From Saprospiraceae bacterium (GTDB taxonomy: Bacteria; Bacteroidota; Bacteroidia; Chitinophagales; Saprospiraceae): a DNA stretch of 64,000 nt. Location of the stretch: contig JADJPZ010000004.1 in NCBI GenBank assembly GCA_016713025.1, forward strand, positions 1,240,001 through 1,304,000. Reading direction: 5' to 3'. The notes beneath the pieces were generated by a model. That model was not told the DNA's origin and searched no databases. It was given only the letters and a program-made list of their open reading frames with translations. This document shows positions 53,809-63,978 of this stretch, piece by piece; position 1 is the first letter of the stretch; every line of letters begins with the position of its first letter. The translations under genes were made by a program, and so were the position numbers.

Positions 53809-55056
53809 TCAACACACAGTATAAATGACTTTTGATGTAAATTTTTTGCCTATAAAAGGATTGTTATATGACTTAGAATATATATCGCCTTTTTCGTAGG
53901 TCCACGAGATATCAGTATCAAAAACACACAAATCTGCTTTTTCCCCCTCCAAAATATTTGGAACCTGCAGATTCAGAATTTTTCTGGGGTTGACAGTCAG
54001 TTTTTCCACTATTTTTTCTACTCCCAATTCATTTTTAAGATATGAAAGGCATGCAACAAAGCATGTTTCGATACCCGATGCACCCGATTCTGAATAAGGA
54101 AATTCAAGGTTTTTAACTTCTTCGTCAAGTGGAATGTGGTTGGAAATGATACAATCGATAGTGTCATCTTTTAATCCATTAATCAAAGCTTTCCTGTCTT
54201 TTTCTGACCTTAGCGGTGGTGTAACTTTCAGGTTTTGATCAAAGTCCATCAGAGTTGTATCAGTAAATATCAAATTGGTGTAAGGAACTGAACAAAAAAC
54301 TTTCAGACTCTTCTTTTTTGCAGATTTTATTTCATTTATGGACTCTTTTGCCGAAATGGCATGAATGAGTAGCTTTCCATTGTTATACTCAAGTAATAGA
54401 ATATCTCTTTGTACCGCATGAATTTCAGATATGGATGGTTGTCCTTTCATCCCTAATAAAGTACTGGTTTCACCTTCGTGCATCTCTCCACCGCTACTCA
54501 AAGTGTGGTCATCGGGATGATGAATGATAAGTCTATCAGTAGTTGACGCATATTGAAGTGCCCGACTCAATAGACCCGAATGCTGCACGGAAACCAAACC
54601 ATCTCCAAAAGCAACTGCTCCTGCCTCACGCATATCAAAAAACTCGCCCAAATCCTGCCCCTTGATGTCTTTACTCAAAGCACCGACAGGTAGTATTTGT
54701 ACATTATTTCTATCCGGATGATTTATCAGGTAGCTGATTTGGCTTTTATTTTGGGTTATGGGCTTTGTCCCGGGAAAAACCACAAGTGAGGTAAAACCAC
54801 CTTTTAGTGCAGCTTTTGTCAAAGAATCTATGGTTTCTCTGTGTTCAAATCCGGGTTCCCCACTATGAGTTCCAATATCGCAAAGTCCAATGGTACAATG
54901 TAAATTATTGCCGGAAACAATTGTCGGTTTTTTTGAACTTAGATTATGACCAATTTTAGAAATTATGCCGTTTTCGATCAAAATGTCTACCTTCTTCAGA
55001 TGATATTCTGATGGTTGGTGTACTATAGTTACATTTTTTACTAAGGTCTCCATCAT
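53809..55056 (-). CDS. Dihydroorotase-like protein lacking key metal ligands
   Basis: A 415-aa amidohydrolase-fold protein whose length and ends match dihydroorotase (LVKNVTIVHQPSEYHLKKVD at the start, LEGEKADLCVFD at the end). The expected DPHVHLREPG motif reads DIGTHSGEPG (60-69), so the first metal His and the substrate-binding Arg are absent, and the catalytic TDHAPH region is SNHIPL. HHPDDHTLS and LLIHAISAKES remain. Such PyrC'-like proteins are often non-catalytic partners of aspartate carbamoyltransferase or of unknown role. Its start overlaps the stop of the BatA-like gene by 1 bp, a pairing I have seen in other Bacteroidota. Confidence 0.82.
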   Translation of the reverse strand: MMETLVKNVTIVHQPSEYHLKKVDILIENGIISKIGHNLSSKKPTIVSGNNLHCTIGLCDIGTHSGEPGFEHRETIDSLTKAALKGGFTSLVVFPGTKPITQNKSQISYLINHPDRNNVQILPVGALSKDIKGQDLGEFFDMREAGAVAFGDGLVSVQHSGLLSRALQYASTTDRLIIHHPDDHTLSSGGEMHEGETSTLLGMKGQPSISEIHAVQRDILLLEYNNGKLLIHAISAKESINEIKSAKKKSLKVFCSVPYTNLIFTDTTLMDFDQNLKVTPPLRSEKDRKALINGLKDDTIDCIISNHIPLDEEVKNLEFPYSESGASGIETCFVACLSYLKNELGVEKIVEKLTVNPRKILNLQVPNILEGEKADLCVFDTDISWTYEKGDIYSKSYNNPFIGKKFTSKVIYTVC

Positions 55057-57086
55057 TAATTCTTTAACAATCTGATCAAAAGAGTTTCAGCTGCCAAAAA
55101 TAACAATGCCAAAATAACAAACCACTTCCACAAGACAACGCCTTTATCTTTTTCAGTGATAGATCCTGATAAATTGGCTTGCTGCGTATCTGAAATCAAT
55201 TTGATCGAGGGGTTTTGGGTATTTAAATCTTCCAATTCAGACTCACTAAGATGCGACATATCTGACTCTTTTCTGTCGTAGTTTAAAGCTATTTTGCCAA
55301 CTGTCTCACTGTCAAGCAATAAATCAAAGATGCCATCATTTTTTATTTGCCCGCCCATAGATAAGTGTATTTGATTACCTACAGGTGTTTGACCCGGTAT
55401 TATTTCATTTTTATCATCTTTGAGCTTGTATACATAATCACCAGTTTTTCTTTGGTTTGGTACTATCACACTCATATTATTGCTAATGATATAAGATATA
55501 GGCTTTTGTTTGGTGGTAGAAATAGCCATTTTATATATCAGAGGAACAAAAACTTCAGCATTATACACCAGATCATTGGACTCAGTATTTAATGGGGAAG
55601 CACATAAAAATAACTGTCCATCTCCTACCCTGAATTTTGAAAGATATGAACCTGCGTCCCTATATGTAAGTAGTTTTTCTTCTGCCGTAGACGATAGTGT
55701 CAAAAAATTGTATGACAATGTGCTTACCGGCAATTTTAAGTTTCTTCCAGTGTTGATATAAACATCTGAAAATACAAACTCTTCAGTATTGATAATCGAA
55801 ACTTCCCGCTTCAGGTTTGTTTGATTTCCAAGTCTGCTTGCCCCAATTGTGGTCAGAAAATCATTGTACGAACCGATATCGACTGATTTGCCTGGAAATA
55901 TGAGAACCTTGCCCCCGTCACGCATATATTGAAGTAACTGATTGCCCAGACCACTACTGATAGCTTTAAGGTCATGGAGCATGATCATATCAAAATTCTG
56001 AAACTGCTGGTACTGAAGCTGATTGGAACTTTGATTGCTTAGAGTGAAGTTTTTTATTCCATTAAACAACGCATTCATAAATCGGTCAGGTCCTGCATCA
56101 TTGATAAAAAGCGCTTTGATAGTGTCAGCCACATTGAAAGATATGTAGTATTTGTCATCAAACTGAACCGGATAATCAGAAACCTGCAGGATACCTGTAT
56201 GCCATCCTGATTTATCAATAGTCAGATTAACTGTATCAGTGACTGTACTATTTGCAGCAATATCTCTTATAGCTACAGGTTTTTCCTGCCCGTCTTTCAA
56301 AAAACTGATTTTTACTTGTTCGATATCTTCGGGACTGTTATTTTTTACTTTGACGAGTAGTTTATTGGTTTGATTTAAAAAAGGAATAGGCCCTTCAAAC
56401 CATGCGCTATCTATTGTAACATTTTTTTGTGTTGTAGACTGGACAGGCACCATATTAATTTCCATAGTAGTATCCCGGTACTCTTGTAAGTTGACTATAC
56501 TCTTTTGAAAATCTGAAAGAATATAGGAGAGTCTGTTACCAGATGACCTTTCAAGGAGCTGCCTTTGTCTGTTCAGGACAAGATCGAGATCCTGCACTGA
56601 TGAGGTAATTTGCACATCTTCAATGTATGTCAATGCATCTTCTTTACTTAATAGCCTCTGATGCTTGCCTTCAAAATCATGTGTCAATATCTGAAACCTG
56701 TCTTCATCACCATATGAAGAGACCACTGAACGCGCTTTATCCTTGGCAATGTCCATAAGTGGTATTTCACTTTTATTGGTAGTCATGGAAAAAGAATTGT
56801 CAATAAAAACAGAAACATAATTTAGTCCTGATTTGATTCCGGTCCCTTTGGGTATAAATGGTTGAGCAAAAGCAAATACAAGACACGCCACGGCAAGACA
56901 CCGACTGATCAGAATCAGCAAATTCTTCAGTTTATTGCGATTTGAAGTTTCTTCCTTTATTTCCTTCAGGTATTTGACATTGGTAAAATATACCTTTTTA
57001 AACCTTCGGAAGTAAAACAAATGGATTATAATCGGAATGGAAAGTGCCAATAAGGCCCATAAAAAAGCTGGAAAAAGAAATTGCAT
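55056..57086 (-). CDS. BatA-like membrane protein with a vWA-type domain
   Basis: A 676-aa inner-membrane protein. The first 85 residues are the BatA N-terminal double helix (LFPAFLWALLALSIPIIIHL, FRRFKKVYFTNVKYLKEI). A von Willebrand factor A-like domain follows at about 88-215 (VFIDNSFSMTTNKS), where the MIDAS motif DxSxS is NSFSM-like and only partly kept. A periplasmic Ig-like and GAT-like region covers about 225-640, and a final helix ends LLIRLLKN. Bat proteins are linked to stress tolerance. The overlap with the dihydroorotase-like gene suggests translational coupling and a joint role that is not known. Confidence 0.82.
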   Translation of the reverse strand: MQFLFPAFLWALLALSIPIIIHLFYFRRFKKVYFTNVKYLKEIKEETSNRNKLKNLLILISRCLAVACLVFAFAQPFIPKGTGIKSGLNYVSVFIDNSFSMTTNKSEIPLMDIAKDKARSVVSSYGDEDRFQILTHDFEGKHQRLLSKEDALTYIEDVQITSSVQDLDLVLNRQRQLLERSSGNRLSYILSDFQKSIVNLQEYRDTTMEINMVPVQSTTQKNVTIDSAWFEGPIPFLNQTNKLLVKVKNNSPEDIEQVKISFLKDGQEKPVAIRDIAANSTVTDTVNLTIDKSGWHTGILQVSDYPVQFDDKYYISFNVADTIKALFINDAGPDRFMNALFNGIKNFTLSNQSSNQLQYQQFQNFDMIMLHDLKAISSGLGNQLLQYMRDGGKVLIFPGKSVDIGSYNDFLTTIGASRLGNQTNLKREVSIINTEEFVFSDVYINTGRNLKLPVSTLSYNFLTLSSTAEEKLLTYRDAGSYLSKFRVGDGQLFLCASPLNTESNDLVYNAEVFVPLIYKMAISTTKQKPISYIISNNMSVIVPNQRKTGDYVYKLKDDKNEIIPGQTPVGNQIHLSMGGQIKNDGIFDLLLDSETVGKIALNYDRKESDMSHLSESELEDLNTQNPSIKLISDTQQANLSGSITEKDKGVVLWKWFVILALLFLAAETLLIRLLKN

Positions 57087-57269
57087 AAATGTTTTTTAGC
57101 AATGTGCGTGCAAAATTATCATTATCAATAATAATATAGAGCAAAATGTTTAATATTTTATAAATTGTTTAACATGATTAGGGAACAATACGCGGTTAAA
57201 TGGCCTTCAGTCTTGTCTCTAAACTCTATTTTAATCCCAATTTCTGTTGATTGCATTTTTGGAAATGGC

Positions 57270-57301
57270 AAAAAAAAAGCAACCTGAGTGCTCAGATTGC
57301 T
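57270..57301 (-). terminator. Intrinsic terminator of the 739-aa T9SS protein gene
   Basis: AGCAACCTGAG (57278-57288) and CTCAGATTGCT (57291-57301) form an 11-bp stem; the single C/A mismatch on the plus strand is a U-G pair in minus-strand RNA. A run of nine T follows on the minus strand (57270-57278). It lies 25 bp after the stop codon. Confidence 0.8.
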
Positions 57302-57325
57302 TTTTATGTGGAAGTTTATTCCATT

Positions 57326-59545
57326 CTACTTTAAATGTATGAGTTTTCCTGAAGCGACATGATCCCGTAATACTAACTTGTAAAACAACATGCCTGATGG
57401 TAATTCTGAAAGATCGATTATAGACTCAAAATTGCCTTTATCAATGTTTATCGTATTTTTGTACAACTCTCTGCCATTCATGTCCAGCATCGACAATACA
57501 CCTTCTCCTCCTTGCGGATGAGATATGGACAAGATCACTTTGTCATTGTAGGGATTGGGCATGAAGACCGCAATCAATTCTTTGACAGGCTGGATTCTGG
57601 ACTCAGTCTGAAAATCTTCTTTTATTGAACCCTGGTCAACAGAAATATTACCTTTTTTAATGGCGACGAAATTGACTGCAGGTGTGTTTGCTGTAATAGA
57701 ATCCAGACTTATTTTCAATGGCAAACTACCTTTCAACACATCCACAGGATTAGGATATGTCGCTTTAGTATCGAGCAAAAACCATTGAAATGCCCCCGGT
57801 AATCCGGTAATCTTTTTTTCAACTAAATCTGTGAGGGCTTGCAAATCAGCTTCATCAATGCGTCCATTTTCATCAATATCAGATGCCAGATATTGTTGGT
57901 AACTACTGAATGTAATTTCACCAGCCAAAAACTTTTGTAAAAGCAATACATCTTTCTGATCAATAAGAGAATGTGTGCTATCACTATATGTCGCTGATAA
58001 AAAGGCTGATTTGTTGACCAATGCCGATGTATCAAATTTAAACTTCCCATCCGCTACTGTTTTTACTGTCCGGGAGATAAATGATGTGGTAGTATCTCTT
58101 TTTTCGTTGATCTTCTTACCATAATTGTACCTATAGAGTTTATAACCGGACGCATTGATAAATGAATCCAAAAGCAAAGTTTCAATAGTATCAAACTTTG
58201 AAGTATAAGTAACTATGGCATCCTTATACTCAAGTCTTACATCAACTTGGGCCATAGGTTTGTCTGTAATTGTTGTGGCAGAACCATTTAGTCTTCTTGA
58301 TGTCACAATTGGGGCTACAGGAGCTGGAGGTGGTGTTGAAGTTTTAGGTTTACAATTGGGTATATTTGCACCATTATTTTGCACATTGATCTCAGTCATA
58401 CAGAAAGTCTGAGCCCCTTTACTGTCTGTTACCCAAATTTCCACATTATTTTTTCCTACATGATCACAAGTTAATATTTTAGAAGTCTCATTGATGTTTT
58501 TTGAAAAAGAAAATTTCAAAGGGTTATTACCACACTTGGAATGACTACCTTTATCAAGGTCTTTCGCCCATATTTCGACCATACCATTATCAACCTTTCC
58601 GTCTTTATCAGTATCTACGCCCATCAAGGCTGTAACCAACTCACCCAAACAATATGGTACCGGTTTCGCACCATTGAGCACTGTGACATTAGTGTTGCAA
58701 TAAAATGTTTTCCCGCATCCATACCTGATACTGTAAGACACTTTAGTAGTTCCTATCGGGTAAGTGCCGGAAATATTATTCCCTTTTGCTGTAGCATACG
58801 GGGAGTTGTTTGTTATTTCGAATTCACCGCCACAAGTACCTGGGGCAAGTGTCATCGAGTTGGTAGTCAAATTTGCATTTTGACAATTTATACTCTCTAT
58901 GGTGATATCGGCCGGGCAATTTACTACAGGCGGAATATTATTGACTATGTATATAAATTGAACATGTTTGTAAAATGTGTTGCTGTAAGAAGATGTTGTA
59001 GCACACCAATCCATGACTTTCCATGTTCGCATGATTTTTTTGCATTGGCTGTTGACAGTAAAAAGCATATCGCTGTATGATTTTCCATACATACCGCATC
59101 CGGTATTGTCCCACTCAGGATAGTTGTATCCGGACGGCAATTGGCTGGGATTTGTGACGGGATTGCATCCTGTCAGTTCGATATCCTGAGGCCACGATAT
59201 ATAAGGTCCTGATGCCGACCCTGAAGATACATAAATGGTCTGTGTGCACGAATGCCATCGCCACATATTGTCCTCGACCATCCAGGTACGGGTGATGTAT
59301 CCTGAGTTGCAGCTGTTTAAATAATACTTAACGACCGGGGTACCGGCAGAATAGGTTTTATACCCCTCAGTATATGTGGCATTGCCGTATATGGATAAGT
59401 TCCATATTTCATCGTAGCAACTGACAGTGACATCTTTAGGACAATTGAGTGAAAAAGGCCATTCTTCAGCAAAGCATTGGGAAGAAAAACTGTTGAAAAG
59501 GATAAAAAAAAGAAAAAATCGGGAATTGAGAATGAATGTTTTCAT
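57326..59545 (-). CDS. T9SS-exported surface protein with HYR-like, dockerin-like and sorting domains
   Basis: A 739-aa protein with a signal peptide ending near QCFAEE. The N-terminal half has Cys-rich Ig/HYR-like modules (CPKDVTVSCYDEIWN, VVNCPADITIESINC, TWMVEDNMWRWHSC), typical of Saprospiria surface proteins. Residues about 540-590 resemble a dockerin or EF-hand pair (DIDENGRIDEADLQ with calcium-type Asp spacing). The end, from FMPNPYNDKVILSI to KLIHLK, is a type A T9SS sorting domain. It is probably anchored to the cell surface or released, with a structural or matrix role. The start codon lies inside the first copy of a 140-bp tandem duplication. Confidence 0.85.
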   Translation of the reverse strand: MKTFILNSRFFLFFILFNSFSSQCFAEEWPFSLNCPKDVTVSCYDEIWNLSIYGNATYTEGYKTYSAGTPVVKYYLNSCNSGYITRTWMVEDNMWRWHSCTQTIYVSSGSASGPYISWPQDIELTGCNPVTNPSQLPSGYNYPEWDNTGCGMYGKSYSDMLFTVNSQCKKIMRTWKVMDWCATTSSYSNTFYKHVQFIYIVNNIPPVVNCPADITIESINCQNANLTTNSMTLAPGTCGGEFEITNNSPYATAKGNNISGTYPIGTTKVSYSIRYGCGKTFYCNTNVTVLNGAKPVPYCLGELVTALMGVDTDKDGKVDNGMVEIWAKDLDKGSHSKCGNNPLKFSFSKNINETSKILTCDHVGKNNVEIWVTDSKGAQTFCMTEINVQNNGANIPNCKPKTSTPPPAPVAPIVTSRRLNGSATTITDKPMAQVDVRLEYKDAIVTYTSKFDTIETLLLDSFINASGYKLYRYNYGKKINEKRDTTTSFISRTVKTVADGKFKFDTSALVNKSAFLSATYSDSTHSLIDQKDVLLLQKFLAGEITFSSYQQYLASDIDENGRIDEADLQALTDLVEKKITGLPGAFQWFLLDTKATYPNPVDVLKGSLPLKISLDSITANTPAVNFVAIKKGNISVDQGSIKEDFQTESRIQPVKELIAVFMPNPYNDKVILSISHPQGGEGVLSMLDMNGRELYKNTINIDKGNFESIIDLSELPSGMLFYKLVLRDHVASGKLIHLK

Positions 59546-59825
59546 CTGTTTATTTTTATTTGTTTTTTAATGGTCAGATGGAATTGATAACTTATCTCCA
59601 TCTTTGGTGTTATCGAACTTACGTTTCGCATGAAAATAATCATCAAGGTTTGTGTACCACAAAGATGGTTCATGCTCATTTCATGTGTTTATTTTTTAAT
59701 TTTCTTTTAATTGCCACATGGAATTGATAACTTACCTCCATCTTTGGTGTTATCGAACTCTCGTTTCGCATGAAAATAATCATCAAAGTTTGTGTACCAC
59801 AAAGATGGTTCATGCTCATTTCATG
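59540..59825 (-). repeat. 140-bp direct tandem duplication at the start of the 739-aa gene
   Basis: Two copies of a 139-140-bp unit lie head to tail: 59540-59678 and 59679-59818, with the first words of a third at 59819-59825. The core ATGGAATTGATAACTTA recurs at 59578 and 59718, and the copies differ at only a few positions. Each unit contains the inverted repeat CCATCTTTG/CAAAGATGG and a second small stem, GATAAC/GTTATC. The unit begins at the gene's start codon, so the duplicated DNA is its leader or promoter region. The rest of the gap to 60033 is AT-rich with no ORF. Confidence 0.9.
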
Positions 59826-59958
59826 ACAATAAAAAATGTTTTAATAGTGTGATCATTTACATATTAAAACAAAAGTACATATATTTTATATTGATTGTAT
59901 GTATTTTATAAAATATTTTATAAAAATGGGTGATTCCCCTTAGGAAAAGAATGTCTGA

Positions 59959-59990
59959 ATTGTTCTTTTTAAAAAATATTGTTATTTTTG
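59959..59990 (+). promoter_or_regulatory. Promoter of the first DUF3857 gene
   Basis: A -33 element aTTG (59959-59962) and a perfect -7 box TATTTTTG (59983-59990) are 20 bp apart. The predicted start near 59997 leaves a leader of about 35 nt before the ATG at 60033. Confidence 0.6.
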
Positions 59991-60032
59991 TACTCTAAAG
60001 AATAACTATTTATCTATTTTAAATTATGGGTT

Positions 60033-62026
60033 ATGAAAAAATTTTTATCTCTAGTCATGATAATGTCTTTCTTATTGTCGATCCACCAAAAAGCATATCT
60101 TCAAAAGTATAAGTATGGAGATGTAAAAATTGACTTATTAAATCTTGCTGAATGCGATTTTTATAAAGGGGCTGATGCCATGGTGACCTACATAGCTGGA
60201 GACAATTCGGTACTATATTCAGACGGTGAAGGATTTTATAGCGTCAGAAAGGTTAAAAAGCAAGTTAAAATATTTAATGATCGTGCAAAAGATGCCGGGA
60301 CTAATCATGTTGTTTTTTATAGTCCTAAGGACAGACGTGGTAAAATTAAATTCAGGGGACTTAAAGGAAAAACCTATCATCTTGAAAATAATAAAATAGT
60401 AGAAACAAAGCTAAAAGATGACAATATCTTTGAAACGCAAATAAACAATTATTATAAAAGGATATCATTCACCATGCCAAATATCCAAAAAAACTGTGTG
60501 TTTGAATTTGAATATGAATTACAATCAGAATATTTTTATAACATAGATGAATGGCATATACAAGGTGAATATCCGTAGTGTATAATGAGTTTTATACAAG
60601 CACTCCGAAATACTATCGATATCAAATAAGTGTAACAGGAGGAATCCCCATAACAAAAGATGAAAATAATACTTATGATGTCAAACTCCATTATAAGTCA
60701 ACAACATCTGATGGAATATCACGATCCAGCCAAATTGAATCTGTGGCCTTTCCTTTCAACAAAAGGGCATTGATACATGAAAATATTCCTCCAATAGAAA
60801 ATGAGCCCTATTCAGTAAACACTTCAGACCAAATGGCAAAAATAACGCATCAGTTAATTCTTGTTGACTGGCCTGGAGAAATGATCAAGAACATTGCAAT
60901 TGATTATCCCAACTTTACAAAATCATTGCTTGATGATTCAAATTTTGGAAATGTATTGAAAAAAGGAGATTTTATTAAGGATTTTGTTGTTCCAATCCAA
61001 AATGAACCTCAACTCGAGACTGCAGATAAGGTGTATAAAACTTTTATTGAAAAAGTACAATGGGACGGATACCATCACTATCGTACAGAAATGAGTGGAA
61101 AAACTCTTTTTAAGCAAGGTAAAGGAGATTCAGGTGACATCAACCTGAATTACATTGCCGCCCTTAATGAAATGGGGATTGCATCTTTTCCGGTCATTAT
61201 GAGTACAAGAGGAAATGGAACACCACATCCTGTTTATCCCGACTTCTCTGATTTCAACTATGTATTTGCAGTATCTGTCATTGGAGAAAAATTGTATTTT
61301 TCAGACGCAACATCAGGTTTGGGTTTTGGCATTTTACCTATAAGATGTCTGAATGGTGATGGATGGATCGTATCGGAAAATGGAGCTGATTGGATTAAAA
61401 CAAAAAAAGATTTCTCCGGCAGACATGCTTTGTTATCAAATATTTCTTTTGCCGATAATAAGATGAATATGAAGTCATCCGAAGTAAGATCCGGATATTT
61501 TGCATTTGCAGATAATGAAATCTTAAAAGACAATGAAGCCGATTTTATTAAAAGTAAATACCAACCCGATAATGTAATTTTGGATTCTATGTTGATCGTG
61601 GAAAAAAAGATAAACTCAATAAAGTCTCAGTTTGTATCCCATTGGGATTTTGAAGACGAAAACTTGAAGTATGTATATCCTTTTGAGCTAAGGCCCTTTA
61701 AGGATAACCCATTTAAAAAGGAAAAAAGAAGTACAACCATTGATTTTCCTTTTATTCAGGAATACAAATTATTGACACATATTGATATTGGTGCTGATGA
61801 AGTGTTTGAAGTGCCTCAAAATATACATGCTGCCATGGGAGAAAATGCAATTGTCTTTAAATATACTTCAAACTTTAATAATTCTCTTGGCAAACTGTCT
61901 ATCAACATTGATTTCAAAATAAATCAAACTGAATTTCTTCAAGAAGAATACCCTGAACTGCGTGAAGCATTTGACAACATCATTAAGAAAATATCAGAAC
62001 CTGTAATTATCAAAAAAAAGTTATGA
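60033..62026 (+). pseudogene. DUF3857/transglutaminase-like protein, single-base frameshift
   Basis: Two frames together encode one protein of about 665 aa. The first (60033-60578) has a signal peptide and the DUF3857 beta-domain ending EWHIQGEYP, then stops. The second resumes as VYNEFYTSTPKYYRYQ. The family pattern is W-FQ--IPV-YSEY, so one base is missing near 60572-60575 (CCGTAG); restoring it gives EYPVVYNEFY. The transglutaminase-like core (GKGDSGDINLNYIAALNEMG) lacks the catalytic Cys, so this member is probably a binding protein, as often seen in Bacteroidota. It is followed 48 bp later by a paralogue. Confidence 0.82.
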
Positions 62027-62074
62027 AATGATGATGAATCACTGGAACAAAAAATATAACTAAAAAATGGAAAT

Positions 62075-63964
62075 ATGAAATGTCTCCAACTTTTTTTGAT
62101 TCTTCAATTTTATTGTTGTGGTGTGACTGCTCAGCTTTCATTTAGCGGGATTCCTGATAGTCTTATCTCAGGGGCAGATGCTATTGTAATAGACCAATTG
62201 GAAAAACTGGAAATTTTCAACAAAAATAAGTGCTCTTATTCTATCACTTCAAAGTCTTTAATACTTAAAAACAGCGACAATAATCTGACAAATATTATGA
62301 TCTTTTACGATCAGTTTACTAAAGTTGATGCATTGGAAATTGTTATTAAGGACATAAATGGCAAAAAGTTAAAAACCATAAAAAGAAAAGATTTTCAGGA
62401 TGAAGCGGCATATGATGGATTCAGTATCGCCAATGATTCAAGGTATTTGACATATCATATATTAGGTATACCTACACCATATATTATTGAAAAAAATATC
62501 AACAGGTCCTGGATTCAAACATTCAATTTGCCAGGATTCAGTCCGTATGAAGGTAAAAACGTATCCATAATCAATAGCATTTTTCAGATAGAAAATCATG
62601 AAGAATCGAATCCTGTTCATTTCTACAACGCATCAAATGAAAAAATGGATACGTTTTCGATAGCTGGTAAAATGAATACTTTATTTAAATTTCAAAATAT
62701 CCCACATACCAGAATGGAGAAAAAAAACTATAAATCGGAGCATGGAACGCTGATCACTCCCATCCTTGCGACATTCAGCATGGAAGGAAAATCGGGAAGT
62801 TATAGTTCGTGGAAAGCCCTCGGAGACTGGATTTGGTCGTTGATTCAGGAAACAGGAGAGCTCAATGAAAAATCAAAAAATGAAATATTGCTTTTGATAG
62901 GTGAAGAAAAAAATGAAAAGGAAAAACTAAAAAAACTATATAAATACTTACAAGCAAGTATGCGATATGTCAGCATCCAGTTGGGGATAGGTGGTTGGAA
63001 ACCTATGGATGTCCAGCAAGTGCACAATTTTAAATACGGAGATTGCAAGGCATTGAGTAACTATATGCGATATTTGTTAAAACTTGCCGGAATAAGATCC
63101 AATTATGTCATAATCAATGCAGGCGACCAACCATCATTCAAGGACACATCAATAGTCAGAAATGCCTTTAATCACGCGATTTTAGTGGCATTTCCTGATA
63201 ATGATACTGTCTTCCTCGAATGTACTTCCAACCTTTCTGCGCCGGGATATCAAGGTTCATTTACAGGTAACAGATTGTGTCTTTTTATTGATGAACATAA
63301 TTCAGGTATAATAAAAACAAAAACATACAATCATATCAATAATCTGATGGAAAATAATTATGTCATAAATGCGGAAAAGCATTCAGTTTTACACCATCAA
63401 CGATTGAAAGGCATCGGGATTGAATATAAAAAATTGCATTTCAACCTGTCTTTAGATAATGAAAAGTTTATTCAGCATCTTACTGAAAATAGTTCTGATA
63501 TCAATTCACAAAAAATTATAAGTAAAAAATACTCAAATGAATCTTTTGATCCGGAAATAAATCTGAGCACTATGTATATAAGTCATAAAAAAACTATGCA
63601 GACAGGTGACCGATATTTTATCGATCTAAATCATGACAAACTACCTGTTGAATTGATTTTTCATACATCATCAAATGATATTTCTGAAGTATATAATGGA
63701 TTTACCGCCACAGACCATTATGAAATTGAAGTTCCCGTAGGCTGTTTTGTTGAAAAACTTCCAAAAGACCTGCAATATGCTTCCCATATCGGCGACATCA
63801 CTTCCACAACGACAAGTACTCCTGACGGAAAAATAAAATATCACAGAAAGGTGGTAATAAAAAACGGAAAATATGAAGTCAGCGGGCAAGACGGGATGTC
63901 AATGATGCTGGACACTGTTAAAAAAGCTTACAATGAAAAAATAGTCATAAACTGTAAATCCTGA
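62075..63964 (+). CDS. DUF3857 and transglutaminase-like domain protein
   Basis: A 629-aa exported protein (signal peptide about 1-19, ending GVTAQ). The N-terminal DUF3857 domain (about 25-240) contains the paired strands FYDQFTKVDALEIVIKDING. The central transglutaminase/peptidase fold (about 265-400) keeps a plausible catalytic set: Cys in KYGDCKALSNYM, His in AFNHAILVAF and an acidic residue in VFLECTS. The end (about 420-629) is a DUF2569/3858-like beta region. It differs from the neighbouring paralogue in retaining the Cys. The role may be in cell-surface protein or peptide modification. It is complete, ending 36 bp before the window edge. Confidence 0.85.
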   Translation: MKCLQLFLILQFYCCGVTAQLSFSGIPDSLISGADAIVIDQLEKLEIFNKNKCSYSITSKSLILKNSDNNLTNIMIFYDQFTKVDALEIVIKDINGKKLKTIKRKDFQDEAAYDGFSIANDSRYLTYHILGIPTPYIIEKNINRSWIQTFNLPGFSPYEGKNVSIINSIFQIENHEESNPVHFYNASNEKMDTFSIAGKMNTLFKFQNIPHTRMEKKNYKSEHGTLITPILATFSMEGKSGSYSSWKALGDWIWSLIQETGELNEKSKNEILLLIGEEKNEKEKLKKLYKYLQASMRYVSIQLGIGGWKPMDVQQVHNFKYGDCKALSNYMRYLLKLAGIRSNYVIINAGDQPSFKDTSIVRNAFNHAILVAFPDNDTVFLECTSNLSAPGYQGSFTGNRLCLFIDEHNSGIIKTKTYNHINNLMENNYVINAEKHSVLHHQRLKGIGIEYKKLHFNLSLDNEKFIQHLTENSSDINSQKIISKKYSNESFDPEINLSTMYISHKKTMQTGDRYFIDLNHDKLPVELIFHTSSNDISEVYNGFTATDHYEIEVPVGCFVEKLPKDLQYASHIGDITSTTTSTPDGKIKYHRKVVIKNGKYEVSGQDGMSMMLDTVKKAYNEKIVINCKS

Positions 63965-63978
63965 CTTCCTGAAAGGTG

